Source: a virus
Reading direction: 5' to 3' (one strand)
Length of the DNA: 54,924 nucleotides
IMG/VR virus record: IMGVR_UViG_3300026484_000313
Span: 1-54,924 of that record
Below, piece by piece: positions 43,433 to 53,800 of this stretch. How positions within the stretch are numbered: position 1 is the stretch's first letter; each line of letters opens with the position of its first letter. The notes below the pieces were generated by a model, which ran no database searches, was not told where the DNA came from, and saw only the letters and a program-made list of their open reading frames with translations. The translations under genes were made by a program, and so were the position numbers.

Positions 43433-44407
43433 ATGCAATACTTTCCTACTGATATAAATCCTACTGAAGAAAATAGAAAAATAATACAAAATATAGCATA
43501 TATAGAACTCGGGTTTAATAATTTATCTAAAGATCATAAGGACAAACTTTTACAATTTTATTCCGCAAATAAAAATAACTTGTTCTACTACATCACAAAA
43601 AATAAATACACTTATACTATATACGATGCTTTTGGGTATATAAATGAACCAGATTTTATTATTGTAAATGATGAGAAAAACGAAGTTAGTAATTTATATG
43701 TAAATGATACAATTAAATTTATAGGTTGGGATAGAGAAATAGTTTTTACTGACTCTAATACAATCAATCCTCCATTCACATTGTTTGTGGAGCAATTATT
43801 TTCATCTGGCAATGTAAATTATCTAACTATAAGTAATTCAGATATTAAAATTAAAATAAATCAAGAAGATGAAAGATTTTTAGCAATTTCTGTAGAAACT
43901 TCTTCATTTAAAGAAACAAAGAGAATTCATCTTAAAAAGACAATTTTAAAAGTTGCAAATACAAAAATAGAAGAGATTTTATATGCACTTTGTATTACAA
44001 ACGATGTTATATTTTTTGCTCATAATGGCAATTGTTCCAAAATAAAAATAAATTCTAAGGCTAATTTGAATAACCTTGATGTTTATTCAAACATTAATAT
44101 TTTAAATTTTCTTTTAATTAACAAAATTACAGATGAAGAGTTTTTAGGTAAATTTTTATACCCTATTGGATACACAGTTCCATTTGTTTTAGATGAGCTT
44201 AACAATGTTATATATCTGCTTGGATATAATAAAATGTATATTTATGGGCGTATAAGGTATATAGCACATTTTGCCAAAGATGTTGTTGTATTTTCTTCTG
44301 GTGAAGATAATTTTCTTTTGAAAATGTATTTAAAAGAATTTGAAAAACACATTACTACAAAAGATAGTAAATTTGATAAATATACTTATAATGATTTATG
44401 GGGTTAG
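43433..44407 (+). CDS. Tail tip-region structural protein
   Basis: 324 residues. Residues 20-80 (LGFNNLSKDHKDKLLQFYSANKNNLFYYITKNKYTYTI) resemble the N-terminal block of the 41650 product. The rest is strand-rich with no known motif, and residues 215-310 contain Leu, Ile and Tyr-rich segments like a structural sheet. It lies between the fibre-assembly-like and hub-like genes. Probably part of the tail tip; not recognised in detail. Confidence 0.55.
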   Translation: MQYFPTDINPTEENRKIIQNIAYIELGFNNLSKDHKDKLLQFYSANKNNLFYYITKNKYTYTIYDAFGYINEPDFIIVNDEKNEVSNLYVNDTIKFIGWDREIVFTDSNTINPPFTLFVEQLFSSGNVNYLTISNSDIKIKINQEDERFLAISVETSSFKETKRIHLKKTILKVANTKIEEILYALCITNDVIFFAHNGNCSKIKINSKANLNNLDVYSNINILNFLLINKITDEEFLGKFLYPIGYTVPFVLDELNNVIYLLGYNKMYIYGRIRYIAHFAKDVVVFSSGEDNFLLKMYLKEFEKHITTKDSKFDKYTYNDLWG

Positions 44408-44410
44408 AAT

Positions 44411-44935
44411 ATGATTTCAGAAGAGATATATGAACAATTTAAAAAAATTGTTGCTGATATATGTTTTCTTTTAGAAATGGAAATAACAAATACAGATAAT
44501 TCTAAGAAAACGGTTTATTATACTTCTTATGATATTCCTGTAGTTGATATAAATACAAATGTGGTTTATCAACCTTTTGCATTTGATATAGAAAATTTTA
44601 GTTATGGTTCTGATTTGTCTATAGATAATTTAACAGTAAAATTGGATAATACTAAATTACAACAGGTAGGGATTTTTTTAAATAAGGATCAAAGAGGAAA
44701 TAATGTAAAAGTAAAGTTGGCTATATTAAATGAATTTGGTAATGCAATTGCAACTTTGGAATTTTTCTCTGGAAAAATCTCTTCTGTTGAAATAAATGAA
44801 AAAGAAGCAAGGATAACTATAAAACATGATTTGTTATTTTGGAATAATAGGACATTAAGAATTCACACATATGATTTATTTCCTAATCAAAAAGATTTAA
44901 ATAATACTACACTTATGAAGTGGGGTAGAAGTTAG
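44411..44935 (+). CDS. Tail tip protein, hub-like (DUF2163 / gpL-like, tentative)
   Basis: 174 residues. Pattern YYTSYDIPVVDINTNVVYQPFAFDIENFSYGSDLSIDNLTVKLDN, then DQRGNNVKVKLAIL and LEFFSGKISSVEI resembles tail proteins in which 'yyt...g..Y.p......' leads to a 'dlrG..V.v......G.v' domain. It precedes the gpJ-like gene with a weak site, TTAGAAT. Likely anchors the tip to the tube. Moderate confidence. Confidence 0.58.
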   Translation: MISEEIYEQFKKIVADICFLLEMEITNTDNSKKTVYYTSYDIPVVDINTNVVYQPFAFDIENFSYGSDLSIDNLTVKLDNTKLQQVGIFLNKDQRGNNVKVKLAILNEFGNAIATLEFFSGKISSVEINEKEARITIKHDLLFWNNRTLRIHTYDLFPNQKDLNNTTLMKWGRS

Positions 44936-44937
44936 TT

Positions 44938-47283
44938 ATGGGTTGGTTTAGTAAAATAACACATTCAATTGGTAAATTTTTTAGTTCTACAGTAGGTAAA
45001 ATAGTAAAGATAGGATTAGAAGTCGCAGCCTTAGTTGCATTAGCAGTTGGAGCTACAGTTGTAGCTGCAGTTATTGGACTTGGTTTAATGCTTGTTGGTT
45101 ATTGTGAAGGTAAGTATTTAGAAGATAGTGCCCAAAATATGGATAATGATATTGAAAATAATGGGCATTTATTGAATACATTAGCAAATGTAAATAACCC
45201 TATTCCTCTTTTATATGGAACAGTTAGGGTAGGTGGAAATGTAGTTTTTCAAAAGACGGCCGGGGAAAAGAATAAATATTTATATAGAGCAATGACTTTA
45301 GGAGAAGGAAGATTAGGAAAAATTCACAATATTTTAATTGATGATAAACCTATTACTCCTGCAATTTTAGTTAAAAAAAGCAATAATGAATGGGTATATA
45401 AAATAATTTCAAGTGATATAAATGCAGTTAAAGTTACTTGTAAGTTAGGTGGAGTAAAAGATTTTGAGGTAAATAATGCTGTTATAAAATTAGGACAATC
45501 AAAGGAAATTGGTAGTTATGTTTATGATGAAAATGAAGGTTGGTTTTTTCTAGCTCATACTGTTCGTGTAGTAAATATAAAAGTATATGCTGAATTTTTT
45601 AAAGATGATCACGGGGATTTATATCTTAAAGTGTATATAGTTGATTTATTAGGTAAAAATAACATGCATTTTAATAATGTTATAATTACTTCATATTCTA
45701 CAGATAACGGAAATACTTGGAATGTATGTAAAAAAAAGTATCTAGATAAATTAGATATAATCTATTTTGATGGTGAAAATTTATATAAATTAGATAAGAA
45801 TGTTAATAAAACATTTGAAGATAATTGGATACTTATTGATTGCAATGACAACTTATTTAAAGAATTTGTTGATAATGGATTTATGGTAGAAACTTATAGT
45901 GGAAGTGATAAATACGAAAAAGCTTTTAATATGTTAAGAGAAAGACATGTTGGATTATTATTAGTTAAATTAACTTATGATAGCAAAGTTTGGACAAATA
46001 TACCAACTATAACAGTTATTATAGATGGTAAGCAAGCATCAACTCCTTTTAATAAAAAAGTTCATACTTTAAAAAATCCAGTTGAAGTTTTATATGATTA
46101 TATGACTAATCCTACATATGGATTAGGATTATCTGTAGATAGGCTAGATTTAATCTTAGATAATAATGGTATCGCAATTGATGGTAGTTGGAAATTGTGT
46201 TATGACTATTGTGAGCAGAAAGGTTTTAAATTTGAAGGTATAATAAAATCAGGTAAAGTAATAGATATTATCAAAAGAATTTTAAATCATTTTAGAGGAG
46301 AAATGGTTTATTATTTTGGAGTGTTTGGTATTATTTTTAAAGATTTACCTGTGGAAATTCAGAAAGGATTAACTTATCCTGATGTTATAGAAATAGAAGA
46401 GGGTAATCCTTCATTTACAGTTAATTATCCTGACATAACCACAATGTATGATCAAGTGGAAGTTTCTTTTATAGATCCAGCTCTTAATTATAAAGTAAAT
46501 AAAATAAAAATACCTGAAAATCCTAAAACAGATAAACAACCTAATAGAACTACATTATCTCTTTATGGTTGTGATTATCCTCAAGCTAAATTACTAGGAA
46601 CCTATTTCCTTGAAAGAAGTAGATTAGGTATTACAGTATCTTTCATAACTTCTCATAAATATATAGATTTACAATTAGGACAAGCATTCAAATTAACTAA
46701 TAAGGCTTGGGGAATTGAAGAACAATGGTTTAGATGCACTTCTATTAAACCTACAATTGATGGAAAATTGCAAATTTCAGCAATAATAGAAGATGAAAAA
46801 TTATATGATGATGTTTATGAACCTTATGTATATGATATAGATTTAACAGAATTTTTATCTCCGTTTGAGTTATTACACGCAAATGTAAGCAGTATCAATG
46901 CATTAAGTATTAATAACGCAAAATCATATGTAATTTCTTTATTTAATTCTACTGGATTAAAATATTATAGTATTGCAGAACCTTCAGACTCAGATGGATA
47001 TGTATCTAATAATACTGTTGTTATATACCCAAAATCTTCAGTAATATTTACTGTTGATATTTCAAATCCTGATGGTTCAGCTCCATCAAAATTTGCAATT
47101 GGTGTAGTTCCTAATGTAAATACGGTTAAATTATATTATTCTTATGATAAATCTAATTGGATTTCTTATAATCAAGAGTCTATAATAAATAATAGTTCAG
47201 GAAATAAAAAAATATATGTGAAAATTGAAAATATAACTAATGAACCTATATTTATCAGTAATTTAGTTGTAGTCCATGAATAA
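44938..47283 (+). CDS. Central tail tip protein (gpJ-like)
   Basis: 781 residues. The N-terminal 20-55 is hydrophobic and glycine/alanine-rich (IGLEVAALVALAVGATVVAAVIGLGLMLVG), as in many tip proteins. Then come PIPLLYGTVRVGGNVVFQ, MTLGEGRLGKIHNILID, the NPVEVLYDYMTNPTYGLGL block, FKFEGIIKSGKVIDIIKRIL and TTMYDQVEVSFIDP, which follow the phage tail tip attachment family order. The C-terminus has beta-sandwich domains. It forms the central hub and spike that touches the host. Confident in family. Confidence 0.82.
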   Translation: MGWFSKITHSIGKFFSSTVGKIVKIGLEVAALVALAVGATVVAAVIGLGLMLVGYCEGKYLEDSAQNMDNDIENNGHLLNTLANVNNPIPLLYGTVRVGGNVVFQKTAGEKNKYLYRAMTLGEGRLGKIHNILIDDKPITPAILVKKSNNEWVYKIISSDINAVKVTCKLGGVKDFEVNNAVIKLGQSKEIGSYVYDENEGWFFLAHTVRVVNIKVYAEFFKDDHGDLYLKVYIVDLLGKNNMHFNNVIITSYSTDNGNTWNVCKKKYLDKLDIIYFDGENLYKLDKNVNKTFEDNWILIDCNDNLFKEFVDNGFMVETYSGSDKYEKAFNMLRERHVGLLLVKLTYDSKVWTNIPTITVIIDGKQASTPFNKKVHTLKNPVEVLYDYMTNPTYGLGLSVDRLDLILDNNGIAIDGSWKLCYDYCEQKGFKFEGIIKSGKVIDIIKRILNHFRGEMVYYFGVFGIIFKDLPVEIQKGLTYPDVIEIEEGNPSFTVNYPDITTMYDQVEVSFIDPALNYKVNKIKIPENPKTDKQPNRTTLSLYGCDYPQAKLLGTYFLERSRLGITVSFITSHKYIDLQLGQAFKLTNKAWGIEEQWFRCTSIKPTIDGKLQISAIIEDEKLYDDVYEPYVYDIDLTEFLSPFELLHANVSSINALSINNAKSYVISLFNSTGLKYYSIAEPSDSDGYVSNNTVVIYPKSSVIFTVDISNPDGSAPSKFAIGVVPNVNTVKLYYSYDKSNWISYNQESIINNSSGNKKIYVKIENITNEPIFISNLVVVHE

Positions 47284-47292
47284 GAGGGCAAA

Positions 47293-47928
47293 ATGATTAA
47301 AGGTGCTGTAGATGGGATTGCTAGTTCTAACCATACTCACTCTCCTTTAGACATAACTCCACAAGGGAAGAGCTCTGGATTAGACGCAGATAAAGTTGAT
47401 GGATATGATGTTGATGATGCTTTAGACACTGGAGTATTATGGACTGCAGATAAAATAAAAGATGAACTTTCTAACAAAATGAATATATCTACTTATGATA
47501 CTGATAATGATGGAGTTGTAGAAAAAGCAGATTTTGCATCTACATCTGGAAACGCGGATACATTAGATGGAATGCACGCCTCAGATTTACTAGATAAAAA
47601 TACATATGATACTAATAATGATGGAAAAATTGATTTTGATGCTCTTTCCAATGATGGACTGATAAAAATAAATTCTGACTATACTTTAACTGAAAATGAT
47701 TTTTGTGTATTAGTTGATGCTTCCACATCTGAAATAACTATAACTTTACCTAAATCTGCATTAATAGGAAAACAATTTGTTATTAAAAAAATTGACAATT
47801 CTTCAAATGCAGTAAATATAGTTATAGACAGTAATACATATATAGATGGTAGTTTGTCCTGCACTTTAAATAATCAATACGATTTTATAAGAGTGATTTA
47901 TGATGGAAATAATTATTATAAGATTTAA
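47293..47928 (+). CDS. Tail fibre protein with calcium-binding-like repeats
   Basis: 211 residues. Holds SSNHTHSPLDI, GKSSGLDADKVDGYD, then two EF-hand-like loops TYDTDNDGVVEKADFA and TYDTNNDGKIDFDAL separated by GNADTLDGMHASDL. The pattern is common in phage tail fibres, and D-x-D-x-D-G loops may bind calcium. The C-terminus is beta-rich (ITITLPKSALIGKQFVIKKI). It follows the gpJ-like gene directly and is probably a short fibre on the tip. No assembly gene adjoins it. Confidence 0.75.
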   Translation: MIKGAVDGIASSNHTHSPLDITPQGKSSGLDADKVDGYDVDDALDTGVLWTADKIKDELSNKMNISTYDTDNDGVVEKADFASTSGNADTLDGMHASDLLDKNTYDTNNDGKIDFDALSNDGLIKINSDYTLTENDFCVLVDASTSEITITLPKSALIGKQFVIKKIDNSSNAVNIVIDSNTYIDGSLSCTLNNQYDFIRVIYDGNNYYKI

Positions 47929-47936
47929 GGGTAAAA

Positions 47937-48185
47937 ATGTTGAATTTTAAGACACTAATTAGTGATGATGGAAGAAATGTATCTATAGGAAGAACATTGA
48001 CTTGGCTTTTTACTTTTGCAATATTATATATGTATATTAAATCAGGAAACGATGTTCCTTCCAATATCGTATTTATTTATGTTTCTTTACTTTCCTATAA
48101 TTTATTTAAAAAACCTCTTCCCATTTTAGAGAAATATGTTGAGCAAAAATCAAAAGGAGTTAGTAATGTGGATAATAATAAGTAA
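47937..48185 (+). CDS. Small membrane protein, candidate holin
   Basis: 82 residues with two hydrophobic stretches, about 17-35 (RTLTWLFTFAILYMYIK) and 42-57 (NIVFIYVSLLSYNLF), a short basic middle and a hydrophilic end. It precedes the spanin and endolysin genes, so it is a good holin candidate. It has no family-specific motif, and the second membrane protein at 49199 is a competing candidate. Its end overlaps the i-spanin start by 20 bp. Confidence 0.5.
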   Translation: MLNFKTLISDDGRNVSIGRTLTWLFTFAILYMYIKSGNDVPSNIVFIYVSLLSYNLFKKPLPILEKYVEQKSKGVSNVDNNK

Positions 48186-48540
48186 TATTTTAAAATTCAA
48201 AAATCTATATTTGTATATAACAATTTTTTTAACCATTCTTGGAGTTATATATTTTTATAAGTTTAAATTAAATTATTTAGAACAAAATTACAAAAACTTA
48301 GAGCATAAATATGAAATTTTGTATAATAATTATAAAGTTTTAAAACAAAGAAGCGAGGAATTAAATCAGAAGTTATTAATATTTAAAGAACAACAAAAGA
48401 AAATTGATGCAATCATGCAGAAATCTAAACAACAACAAGAGGAAGTTAAAAAAATTATTCCAAGAAATAAAGCTAGGATTTCCTATGATGAGCAAAAGAA
48501 AGTTATTAATTATCTTAATTCTATTTTCAATGATAATTAA
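48166..48540 (+). CDS. i-spanin-like (Rz-type) protein
   Basis: 124 residues. One N-terminal membrane helix (about 14-30, YLYITIFLTILGVIYFY) and then a long coiled coil (LEQNYKNLEHKYEILYNNYKVLKQRSEELNQ...), the layout of inner-membrane spanins. The ATG at 48166 has AAAGGAGTTAGTA upstream; an earlier in-frame ATG at 48136 lies inside the holin-like gene without a site. The next gene, starting inside this one, encodes a lipoprotein, which is the classic partner. The two should span the periplasm and fuse inner and outer membranes at lysis. Confidence 0.68.
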   Translation: MWIIISNILKFKNLYLYITIFLTILGVIYFYKFKLNYLEQNYKNLEHKYEILYNNYKVLKQRSEELNQKLLIFKEQQKKIDAIMQKSKQQQEEVKKIIPRNKARISYDEQKKVINYLNSIFNDN

Positions 48541-48820
48541 TTCTTGCTTTTATCAGCCTACAGTAAAAGAGAAGGTAATTTATATAACTCCTTCTTATTG
48601 TGTTAAACCACCAAAACCAAAGTTCAAAAAACTTGATCCAAATTTAGGTTTAACAAGTTCAAAAAATTTAAGTATTTTAATTAACAATATTATAGAGTTA
48701 AAAACTTACTCTGAATTATTAGAAAACACAATTGAGTGCTATGAAAAACAAATTAAAAAATTTAAGGAGTTGCAAAATGATACTAACAAGCAAAACAGAA
48801 TTAGAAAAATGGATAAATGA
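48485..48820 (+). CDS. o-spanin-like (Rz1-type) lipoprotein
   Basis: 111 residues. The start is basic (MMSKRKLL), followed by a hydrophobic stretch and lipobox I-I-N-S-C at about residue 20, so signal peptidase II processing and an outer-membrane anchor are expected. It continues with a Pro- and Lys-rich segment (VKPPKPKFKKL), then a helix. It starts inside the i-spanin gene in another frame, overlapping by 56 bp. AGGATTTCCT lies just before the ATG. A longer frame from 48404 is less likely. Supports a Gram-negative host. Confidence 0.65.
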   Translation: MMSKRKLLIILILFSMIINSCFYQPTVKEKVIYITPSYCVKPPKPKFKKLDPNLGLTSSKNLSILINNIIELKTYSELLENTIECYEKQIKKFKELQNDTNKQNRIRKMDK

Positions 48821-49181
48821 TTATGGAATACAATATTTTAAAGCAAGTGAGTTTATTTGTCCTTGTTGTGGCAAGGTTAAAATAGATACAGAATTAATTT
48901 TAAAATTAGAAGATTTGAGACATTTGTATAAAAAACCTATAAAAATTACTTCTGCATATCGTTGTCCTAAACATAATAAAGAGGTTGGCGGCAAACCCAA
49001 TTCAGAACATTTATTAGGAAAAGCTGTTGATATTTATATTGATAATTCAAAAGACAGATATAAAATAATTGAGCTAATATTTTCCTATAATATAGGATTT
49101 AGAAGAATAGGTATTGCTAAAAATTTTATACATTTAGGTATTTCAAGTAATCACCCGCAAGATGTTTTGTGGTTATACTAA
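48777..49181 (+). CDS. M15A peptidase endolysin
   Basis: 134 residues. Zinc ligands of the D-Ala-D-Ala carboxypeptidase family: H78 in NSEHLLGKAVD with D85, and H119 in NFIHLGI; S-x-H-x-x-G-x-A-x-D is the signature. YRCPKHNKEVGG precedes it, as in the family. An extra CPCCGK cluster at 28-32 is common in phage copies. It cuts peptides in the cell wall at lysis. The ATG at 48777 is chosen because TTTAAGGAGTTGCAAA lies just before; an upstream reading would overlap the o-spanin. Confident. Confidence 0.92.
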   Translation: MILTSKTELEKWINDYGIQYFKASEFICPCCGKVKIDTELILKLEDLRHLYKKPIKITSAYRCPKHNKEVGGKPNSEHLLGKAVDIYIDNSKDRYKIIELIFSYNIGFRRIGIAKNFIHLGISSNHPQDVLWLY

Positions 49182-49198
49182 ATTTGAGGTTATATTAA

Positions 49199-49516
49199 AT
49201 GCCTTTAGATGAGATAATTGTAAAAGTAGTAGATAAACACCCATATCTTTCTATAATCTACTTTTTTGTATTTGGAACAGGTTTAGTATTTGGGATCTTT
49301 TGGACAGGGAAATTCTCTATTAAAATTTTTGAATTATTAACAAAAAATAGTAATGGAAAAGCTAAAGGAGAAGATGAAACTAAAAAGAAGTTGGAAGAAA
49401 TTTATTTCTTAATAAAAGAAGCAGAAAAGAGAGGCATTGCAACCTCTGAAACTTTAAGAAGAATTGAAATAGATTTAAAAATAATTCTTGAAAAATTAAG
49501 GGGTAAAGGCTTATGA
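49199..49516 (+). CDS. Small protein with one membrane segment, lysis region
   Basis: 105 residues. One hydrophobic helix at about 17-37 (LSIIYFFVFGTGLVFGIFW), followed by a charged helical tail (EETKKKLEEIYFLIKEAEK type). Starts 17 bases after the endolysin stop with GAGGTTATATTAA. It may be a second holin or an antiholin-like protein; the single membrane helix would fit a class III type. No family match. It overlaps the next gene by four bases. Confidence 0.5.
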   Translation: MPLDEIIVKVVDKHPYLSIIYFFVFGTGLVFGIFWTGKFSIKIFELLTKNSNGKAKGEDETKKKLEEIYFLIKEAEKRGIATSETLRRIEIDLKIILEKLRGKGL

Positions 49517-50274
49517 TTGGTTGTAATTCAAAATGTTCTTCTGATTGTTTTGTAGATAAAATAACAGCACATTTAAAATCATACCCAACGGAATTATTTA
49601 ATATTATAGACTCTAATAAGATACTGAAGGTATCTGAAATTACAGTCAGAGCAAGTCAAGTAGAAGAACAAATTAATCAGTTGTTGTATTCTATTTTAAT
49701 TGAAATGAAATATAGTTCAACAAAATTCTCCATTGAAGCATTTAGTATTATTGATGAAAACTTTTCTTTATGGCAATTGTGGTTTAAAGAAATTACTTTG
49801 TTTCATAAAAATTTAATATGTAAGAATATTAAGTGTCAGTTTTATCCTGATGTTCTAATATCTTTAGCTATAGAAATTAAAAATACATATACAAAAAGAT
49901 TAGAACAATTTAAATTAGGGCAATTGTTTTTAAAAGCACATGAACAAGTATTTCAAGAGTTTTGTCAAAATTTACGCAAGTTTTCTTTAAACAATGCAAT
50001 TGAGGAAAATATATTTGAAATAGGAAGATATTTACTTATCAATTTAGAGACATCTATTGCAGAAGTCTTATCAATAGACTCATTTGAACGAGGAGAAAAT
50101 ATTATATATATCCTTCCCAGAGTTGTTAGATTAAAATTAAATTACATAAAACTTATTTGGAATTTATACAAAAAACCGTTTAAATTAAAATTCTTCACTT
50201 TTGATGCTATAATTGAAGAAAAGGTAATGAAATTAATTCAACAAGCTAATTTAGAAGATTTTTTAATAAATTAG
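49513..50274 (+). CDS. Hypothetical protein, 253 residues
   Basis: Helical, with several Cys at the start (GCNSKCSSDC). Middle stretches such as EEQINQLLYSILIEMKYSS and SIEAFSIIDENFSLWQLWF are amphipathic. No recognised motif and no signal peptide. It starts with ATG overlapping the previous stop (TTATGATTGG) after AAGGGGTAAAGGC. It sits between the lysis genes and the permuted NlpC/P60 protein. Function unknown. Confidence 0.55.
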   Translation: MIGCNSKCSSDCFVDKITAHLKSYPTELFNIIDSNKILKVSEITVRASQVEEQINQLLYSILIEMKYSSTKFSIEAFSIIDENFSLWQLWFKEITLFHKNLICKNIKCQFYPDVLISLAIEIKNTYTKRLEQFKLGQLFLKAHEQVFQEFCQNLRKFSLNNAIEENIFEIGRYLLINLETSIAEVLSIDSFERGENIIYILPRVVRLKLNYIKLIWNLYKKPFKLKFFTFDAIIEEKVMKLIQQANLEDFLIN

Positions 50275-50289
50275 ATGTAGAGGTTGAGA

Positions 50290-50808
50290 ATGGCAAAACT
50301 TTATTTTTTAGCTAGCAAAGGTATATCTTTAACATCAAGAATTATAAGATGGTGGCAATTTGGATTTCCTTATACTCATATAGCTATAGTTTTAGATTTA
50401 CAAAATAAATGCAATCCTTTAGTTGCTGAAATGTGGTGGGACGGATTAAGAATAGGATACTTTTATAAAACACATACTTTAGGAACCCATTTTGCAGTTT
50501 ATTCTGTAAATGTTGATGATAAAAAATACAACAAATTTAATGAAGAACTTAAGAAAATAATTGATAAAAATCCAAAATATGATTGGCTAGGTATTTTAGG
50601 ATTTCCATTAAGAAGCAAGGATATTGAAAATTCAAATAGATTTTTTTGCAGTGAATTAGCATTTTATTTATGTCAAAAATCTGATATTAATCTTCTTATT
50701 AATACATATCCTTCTGAAGTTTCTCCAAGATTGTTTTTAAAATCTCCATTATTGCAATTTGAATATTATTATAATGGCAAGAAAATTTTAAATTCAGAGC
50801 CTAAATGA
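50290..50808 (+). CDS. Permuted NlpC/P60-like (YiiX-type) hydrolase
   Basis: 172 residues. The pattern fits permuted papain-like enzymes of the NlpC/P60 group: FPYTHIAIVL supplies the His (H30) and NRFFCSELAFYLCQK the catalytic Cys (C120). These enzymes cut peptide or lipid-type bonds in the cell envelope. The ATG at 50290 is chosen (AGGTTGAGA before it); a TTG at 50284 is also in frame. Neighbouring the adhesin gene, it may aid cell-surface entry rather than release. Moderate-high confidence in family. Confidence 0.72.
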   Translation: MAKLYFLASKGISLTSRIIRWWQFGFPYTHIAIVLDLQNKCNPLVAEMWWDGLRIGYFYKTHTLGTHFAVYSVNVDDKKYNKFNEELKKIIDKNPKYDWLGILGFPLRSKDIENSNRFFCSELAFYLCQKSDINLLINTYPSEVSPRLFLKSPLLQFEYYYNGKKILNSEPK

Positions 50809-50829
50809 CAAAACTTGGGGAGGAACATA

Positions 50830-53800
50830 ATGAAAGCTTCTAAAGGTGAATGGATAAATCTTCTTGAAGCTAAAACAGAAACAAAACCAGCCTTTATTAT
50901 ACAATTAGACAATCCTAATTCTCAATCTTATAATGATATACAAGTTTGTTTAAATATAACAAATGACTCAAAATTTGATTATTTCTGGACTAATATATTA
51001 GATACTAATTGTTCAAATGTAAAATTTGTAGATCCTAATACTGGCAAGGAGCTTCCTTATTGGATTGAGGAGATAGATACAGCAAACAGAAAAGCAAAAA
51101 TCTGGATAAAACACCCTAAGATATTAAGTGGCAATAATAATTATGTATATTTATATTTTTTCAAAGATAAAGTTAATTCTCCTGATGGAAATGCTGTATT
51201 TGAATTTTTTGATGATTTTGATGGAGCAAGTTTAGATACAAGTAAATGGCAACTTAGTGGACATGTTTCTACTTATGTAAGAAATTCAATTTTAACAATA
51301 CATCATATAGGATATAGAGGTTGGGATACTTATATATATACAAAAAATGAAGTTAGATTAGATAATACAATTACTAAAATAAAATTTAGACAAATAAACA
51401 CATATATAAGAGTTCCAGATTTTAGAACATTAAAAGGATATGGTGGTTGGGTTGGTTGGAGCGATGGTTATGAACATCACAGGGTTTATTTTGACGGTAG
51501 TTATAAAGAAGGAAGTCAATATATAGGAGGCTCTACTAATTGGGAATATTTTGAGTTTATTACATTGAATAATAAAACTATAACAAAATTTAGAAATGAA
51601 ACTTTAACTAAAACAGGTTCGTATCATGATAAAATATTTGATAAACTCAAGATAGGAGATGGAGACGATTATGGAACTGATAATGATGCATTACAAGTAG
51701 ATTGGATTTATGTTGCAAAATATTTTAAAAACGAAATAAAAATTTATGATGCATATGTAAAAGATATAAATATTACAGCACCTCAAATACAAGTTATAGA
51801 CACAACTCAAACACTAGATATATTTAAGGACGGCTCTTGTATAGCTTGTTATACCTTTGACGGCAATGCAAATGACTTATCCGGTAAGTATAATGGAATT
51901 TGGCATAGTAATGAGCAATATGATACAGGGAAGTTTGGAAAAGCAAGTAAATTCATTGAGAAAGATTATTCTCAATATATTGAAATCCCTGTTAAAATTT
52001 TGAATGAACTTAAAAATTCAGAATTCTCAATTTCTGTTTGGATAAAACCAGCGACAAGTATGACACAAACTCGTTCATATAAAAGTGGAACAATAATTCA
52101 ATTTGCACAATGCGGAAGTTGTGGTTGTTGTGGAAATAGTATAATTTTATTAAATGAATATCCTCCATATGGACTTGGAGTAAATGTCGCCGACTCTCCT
52201 TGTGGAAAAGGAATTAGATGGAGTATGGATAAAATTATAGAGGCAAATAAATGGTATCATATAGTTTTAACCTCTGAAGCTATTTATTTAAATGGAAAAA
52301 AGCTAGGAAGTTGGGATAAAAAATTATTTGGAGATAGACTGGATAGAGTAAGAATAGGAAATTGGTATTGCACTTGTTCTTCAAGCAACTCTTGTCATAC
52401 TCAAAAATATTCAGGATTAATAGATCAAGTCCGTATTTTCAACCGTGCTTTAACAGAAGAAGAAATACAAATACTTTATAATGAAAAAATTGAAAAAACT
52501 ATTAGTGTGTTTGTTCCTTATATAAAAGATAAGATTATATTTACATATCCTATGAATTCTGATGACATCAATAGATTAAGCCCTTATAAAAATCTCGTGT
52601 TATCAGACTCAAATGGGCAATCTTACAACATTGTTTCACAAATAATTGAAAATAATGAAAAAATATCTAAGTGGAGTATTAATGAAATTGACTCCAATTT
52701 TGAACCTATAAATGCTTTTTGTATTAAAGATGCTTCACTGTGGGTGTCAGATGTTATAACATCAGATTTTGAAGCTACTGAATGTCAATTAACTTTAACT
52801 GAGAAACTAAAAGAAATTAATATACTCAAATCTAGTGATTTTTCTTCCAATCAAGTTATAGACACAACTCAAACACTAGATATATTTGGTGATGGAAGTT
52901 GCATAGCTTGTTATACCTTTGATGGCAATGCAAACGATTTATCCGGCAAGTATAATGGAACTTGGCACGGTAATGAACAATATGATACAGGTAAATTCGG
53001 TAAGGCTGCCAAGTTTGATGGTAGTAGTTATATCATTGTTTCCCCATCCCCAATTAAAAATTTAAAATCAGATTTTTCTATAACTTTTTGGTTTAAAACC
53101 CAAAATACTTCTTCAGGATTGCATAGAATTTTTAGTCTTACTAATAGAAGTTCTTATGCTGATGAAAGGTTATATTCTATTTATTTAGATGGAGAGCAAT
53201 TAAAATATTGGTTTGAAAGTGATAGTGATTATGATCATATAACAACTATATTAGAAAAAGTTAATTTAAATCAATGGTATTTTGTAGTTCTTTCAAAGCA
53301 AGGAAATATAGCAAATATTAAAGTTTTTGATACATCTAAGTTATTGAATAATATTAATGTAGATACAAGTGATGTTTATTCTAGAGGTGTTGATGAACTT
53401 AGTTTTGGAACTTTATATGTAAATGATTATAAAAGATATGATGAATTTTATACAGGATTAATAGATCAAGTTCGTATATTTAGTCGTCCATTAACAGAAG
53501 AAGAAATACAAAAAATATATAATGAACAAGTCTTAAGTAAAAAACCTTCTCTCTCTACACTTTACAAAACAACAAATACAGTTTTAGCTACAACTGATGA
53601 AATTAAAAAAGGAGAAGAAATAATCCTTTATAATAGAAAAGATGGTTTTAAAAGAGGTTGTATTAAAAATGTGAATGTAATTACTTTATCTGCTTCCGAA
53701 CCTCAAGACACAACCCAAACACTAGACATTTTTGGTGATAATTCTTGTATAGCTTGTTATCCTTTTGATGGCAATGCAAATGACTTATCCGGTAAGTATA

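Noticed and set aside
47293-47928. Dockerin/cellulosome-like protein from the D-x-D-x-D-G loops
   Set aside because: The loops occur with SGLDAD and NADTLDG fibre motifs right after a gpJ-like gene, a normal tail fibre pattern.
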